Part shown: positions 5,796-8,315 of the stretch, one piece after another | Layout of the letters: each line of letters opens with the position of its first letter | Numbering within the stretch: the stretch's first letter is position 1 | Assembly (NCBI GenBank): GCA_040758525.1 | Contig: JBFLVQ010000431.1 | Location: 1 to 8,315, forward strand | DNA from: JBFLVQ01 sp040758525 | GTDB lineage: Bacteria > Acidobacteriota > Blastocatellia > Chloracidobacteriales > JADJPF01 | Direction: 5' to 3' | DNA: 8,315 bases | Program-made: the position numbers and the translations under genes | The notes under the pieces: model-generated | Databases searched by the model: none | The model's input: only the letters and a program-made list of their open reading frames with translations | What the model was told of the DNA's origin: nothing

Positions 5796-7451
5796 TCATT
5801 GTGCTACAGTAAACAAGAAACTGCGCGAGATAGTGCCGTTGGGATTGCGTACCCGTATAAAGCGACCCCCGGGTACATTATGAGGCACTTTCTTAATCTT
5901 GATCAAGGTTGAAGAGACTATGGTAGCTTTTAACTTGACCCCATCCATCTCGACAGTAGCACCCTTTTCGAATCCAGCACCACGCATCTCCAGGTCTAGT
6001 CGGGTGTTGCCAGCCCGTGTAGTGGCAGGGGTAACCTCATCAATCTTGGCTGCCCGCAGGATCTTAAAGGTTCTACTATCGTCCTGCACAGTCCCTTCTG
6101 CTTGAACTACTTCCAAACGTAGGCGGGCTCGCTCAGTCAATAGATCTTCAGGAACAGCCCAATTGAATCGTGTCTCATTGGCCAGCAGACCGGAAGCAAG
6201 TACTATAGGGAAAGTGGCACCAGCATCGGTAGAGAGTAATAGTCGCTGGCGTGGTGTACCGTTACTTTCAATCATCCACTGGATTGTTATTGGTGCACCA
6301 CCAGCACTTAATACTTCCCCACCAGCAGGAACAAGCAATTTAATCACTGGTGGAGGCACAGCACCTTCATAAGTGTAAGCATTTTTTAGTTCTGCAGCCT
6401 GACCATCTGGATTGATCACGGTAACATTGACTGTACCAGGATTATGTAATGGCGTCTTTATACTTAAGAAATTGACATCAACAAAGGTAGTAGGTAGCTC
6501 ACGCCCATCAAAGATAACACGGGCACCAGGACGAAAATTGAGGCCGCTCACTTTCACATTATCACCACCTACTGTTGGACCACGCTCTGGCGAGGTAAAG
6601 AGTATTTGTGGCGCTGGTGGGGGCGGGTCGTTATAAGTGTAGGAACGTGGTAACAAGACACTTAGGCCATCAGCATTGGTTATACGGATATCGACTACGC
6701 CGGGCTTATGCGGAGGTGTAACAACCGTCACAGTAGTGTCATCAGTAAAGGTAACTTGGGCATCAACGCCATCAAAGGTAACTTTCAAGTCAGGACGGAA
6801 ACTCCCGCCACGAAAGGTTACCATAGTATTGCCAGTATCAGGTCCATTGGTAGGAGTAAGAAAATTAACAAAAGGTGGCTTGACCTCAAACATACGACTT
6901 CCTGTAGTGGAAGTATAGACCCGATCACCACCAACCACATTATCTAGATTCGCCGCTACACCAACACTGTAGAAAGTTACTAAATTGGCATTACGTTCTG
7001 GTGCTGTCCACTCGAATCGCCAGATCGCCTTCTCGCGCAAGCCAGCAAAATTGCCGGCAATGGTAGGCACTAGATATTCACGTGCCTCGCCACCAGCCGA
7101 ACCATTACGCAATTCTGTTTTAGTAGGATCTGTTACACGTATATTACCAGCACGCTGGCCTCTTTCGTTGAGTATTGTGACCTCAAAACCCCAGCCGCTA
7201 GCGTCTGGATCATCTATAATGATCTCAATTGGGTAAGTCTTGCCGGGTTGATATTCACGTGGTATCCCTGTCAGCAAAATCTTTCCTCTACCACTATTGA
7301 CGCTAAAACTATTATGACAGGTGATGCAGGTCTGTTCACCAGGAGCGTTGGTAGATCCCAACGGCGGTAGGCCAGAGTTGGCTTGCGTTATCCCTAGCGC
7401 AATGAAGAACAAAGCAACCACTAGGGTTGCTATCAGCTTGCATCGTCTCAT
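5796..7451 (-). CDS. Secreted choice-of-anchor V domain protein with CxxCH motif and IPT/TIG domains
   Basis: A 551-residue exported protein. The ATG at 7451 is chosen over the in-frame ATG 7457 and TTG 7466 because GAGGA at 7460-7464 then has a spacing of 8 nt. A signal peptide (MRRCKLIATLVVALFFIALG) has a likely cut near TQA/NSG. Residues about 36-190 match the choice-of-anchor V domain: TNAPGEQTCITCHNSF with the CxxCH at 42-46, the strand run IPREYQPGKTYPIEI, GWGFEVTIL, then IWRFEWTAP and VTFYSVGVAANLDN. Two IPT/TIG immunoglobulin-like domains follow (194-273 and 281-361), then an Ig/FN3-like domain (about 367-463; GGEVLSAGG, ITIQWMIE, LLLSTDAGATFP, FNWAVPE), and a final IPT-like domain (468-551). 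No C-terminal anchor or sorting signal is seen. The CITCH could bind one c-type haem or a metal; this is unproven. It lies 47 nt after the secreted unknown gene, so the two are probably co-transcribed. Confidence 0.88.
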   Translation of the reverse strand: MRRCKLIATLVVALFFIALGITQANSGLPPLGSTNAPGEQTCITCHNSFSVNSGRGKILLTGIPREYQPGKTYPIEIIIDDPDASGWGFEVTILNERGQRAGNIRVTDPTKTELRNGSAGGEAREYLVPTIAGNFAGLREKAIWRFEWTAPERNANLVTFYSVGVAANLDNVVGGDRVYTSTTGSRMFEVKPPFVNFLTPTNGPDTGNTMVTFRGGSFRPDLKVTFDGVDAQVTFTDDTTVTVVTPPHKPGVVDIRITNADGLSVLLPRSYTYNDPPPPAPQILFTSPERGPTVGGDNVKVSGLNFRPGARVIFDGRELPTTFVDVNFLSIKTPLHNPGTVNVTVINPDGQAAELKNAYTYEGAVPPPVIKLLVPAGGEVLSAGGAPITIQWMIESNGTPRQRLLLSTDAGATFPIVLASGLLANETRFNWAVPEDLLTERARLRLEVVQAEGTVQDDSRTFKILRAAKIDEVTPATTRAGNTRLDLEMRGAGFEKGATVEMDGVKLKATIVSSTLIKIKKVPHNVPGGRFIRVRNPNGTISRSFLFTVAQ

Positions 7452-7498
7452 TATCATTATCCTCAAATACCTATATTTAACAAAGAACTATTAAAAGG

Positions 7499-8299
7499 CT
7501 ACTTAAGATTTGCTGCTCGATAAGGAACGAGAGCGTTTAAAATCGAGAAAATATAGACTCGATCTGTCGATGGCAGATCCCGTAGGACTTCATAAGTAAC
7601 CACTTCTTGGAGATTAGTATCTGTATTTAGAACAAAGAGACTGGCACGTTCCGCACCACCACGAATAAAGACTGCGAACTTCTGCGAACCTTCATCAGTA
7701 GCAATACCATCAACATCGTCGCTAGTAAGAAAATTGACTTGACGGGGATTTTCAGTAAACAGACCTTCAAATGTAAATAATTGTTCCTTAGAGCCTTCTA
7801 GTAAAAACAGCATTGCCGAACCTTGTGTTGCAGGAAGGACAGCAAAAGCAGAACGATCTTCTGGAAACTGTACAATATTGGGGTTAACAGCCATTGCTTC
7901 CTTAAAGTAGCGCACTTCGAGTAAGCCATTGCGAGTATCAAAGCGCATTCCTACCATTACGTCAAAGAATCCCTGTAAACCCGGCACCTCACAGTCACGA
8001 TAGTATCCTATTGCATAGCGCAATGCTCTACGCTTGAAAGGTTCTGTCTCTGTCTCAAGGGCGGGCAAGAAACCCGCTGGCAAGAAAGTGAAACCGACTT
8101 GTCGCTGCAATTTAATAATAGAATCTTCGGGTTTTATAAAATTCTCGCCAAGGTCAAGTGTCTGAATACTGCCACTATTATTGTTGGGTGTTAAATTGAT
8201 CCTAAATATCGGACGATTTTGTGCATTTCCAGATATTTGCGCCGCTGCTGAGGTAGTCGCAATCAGCAGCAAGGCGACAACAATTAATACTCTTAGCAT
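7499..8299 (-). CDS. Secreted protein of unknown function
   Basis: A 266-residue exported protein of a family I do not recognise. Of two adjacent ATGs, 8299 is preferred to 8302 because the ribosome site AGGAGG is 4 nt away rather than 1. The signal peptide is MLRVLIVVALLLIATTSAAA with a probable cut after AAA or AQ. The mature part starts with a polar, Asn-rich stretch (residues about 22-50). A middle region with a single Cys (C103) follows (RRALRYAIGYYRDCEVPGLQ). From about 150 on, repeated beta-strand pairs appear (SAFAVLPATQGSAMLFLLEG, QLFTFEGLF, KFAVFIRGGAERASLFVLN), a pattern reminiscent of propeller blades, but too few for a full propeller. It is upstream of and probably in an operon with the CxxCH/IPT protein, so a role at the cell surface or periplasm is likely. 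Confidence 0.85.
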   Translation of the reverse strand: MLRVLIVVALLLIATTSAAAQISGNAQNRPIFRINLTPNNNSGSIQTLDLGENFIKPEDSIIKLQRQVGFTFLPAGFLPALETETEPFKRRALRYAIGYYRDCEVPGLQGFFDVMVGMRFDTRNGLLEVRYFKEAMAVNPNIVQFPEDRSAFAVLPATQGSAMLFLLEGSKEQLFTFEGLFTENPRQVNFLTSDDVDGIATDEGSQKFAVFIRGGAERASLFVLNTDTNLQEVVTYEVLRDLPSTDRVYIFSILNALVPYRAANLK

Positions 8300-8302
8300 C
8301 AT

Positions 8303-8309
8303 TCCTCCT
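8303..8309 (-). promoter_or_regulatory. Strong Shine-Dalgarno for the secreted unknown gene
   Basis: AGGAGGA on the - strand sits just before the double ATG at 8302/8299. Spacing favours the second ATG. The promoter must lie beyond the window end. Confidence 0.75.
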
Positions 8310-8315
8310 CACAAG

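Noticed and set aside
5899..7236. Series of + strand open frames opposite the IPT gene
   Set aside because: Repetitive Pro/Ser/Thr/Val-rich products arise from the Gly/Thr/Val/Pro-rich IPT codons read backwards; no ribosome sites or motifs.
5796..7451. Multihaem cytochrome
   Set aside because: Only one CxxCH is present in 551 residues; the rest is Ig-like beta structure.
1..8315. Mobile element, prophage, CRISPR or defence island
   Set aside because: No transposase, integrase, att-like direct repeats, spaced repeats, nuclease or toxin-antitoxin pair is visible; codon use looks even across the window.

Overview
The window holds eight protein-coding genes that can be supported, plus one weak small reading frame, on a mid-GC (roughly 45-48% by eye) bacterial chromosome. 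The gene content suggests an Acidobacteriota-type bacterium. The signs are a Ser/Thr kinase that begins with a short Cys ribbon and ends in a DUF4388/PATAN-like module, a secreted 'choice-of-anchor V' protein with a CxxCH motif followed by IPT/TIG domains, and an acidobacterial-style TPR protein. This assignment is inferred from family resemblance; there is no rRNA or other marker gene here. No phage, IS element, CRISPR array, tRNA or rRNA was seen.

Left half, + strand (1-3811). The 3' end of a TPR protein closes on a perfect 10-bp hairpin. An Hsp20 small heat-shock protein follows, with a strong AGGAGGA ribosome site that fixes its start at 648, and it ends in a textbook intrinsic terminator. 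Next is a PaaI-like hotdog thioesterase behind an extended -10 promoter (TGnTATAAT). The last gene on this strand is a soluble serine/threonine protein kinase fused to a DUF4388/PATAN-like domain. These look mostly like separate transcription units.

Right half, - strand (8299 down to about 3826), convergent with the kinase. In transcription order the genes are: a secreted protein of unknown function; the secreted choice-of-anchor V / IPT protein; after a 100-nt gap with a 12-bp RNA hairpin, a secreted peptidoglycan-binding protein with a very basic linker and a TTG start; a Nudix CoA pyrophosphatase; and a MUG-type G:T/U DNA glycosylase whose start overlaps the Nudix end by 23 nt. A 59-codon reading frame with coding-like composition but no good start fills most of the space between the glycosylase and the kinase.

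Functionally the - strand splits into an envelope part (8299-5180) and a 'sanitation' part (Nudix and MUG). The tight packing from 5695 down to 4029 suggests these last genes are co-transcribed and translationally coupled. No clearly new defence or mobile system is visible. The most unusual items are the kinase architecture, the secreted CxxCH/IPT pair, the small convergent reading frame and a possible thermosensor-like pairing at the hsp20 ribosome site.
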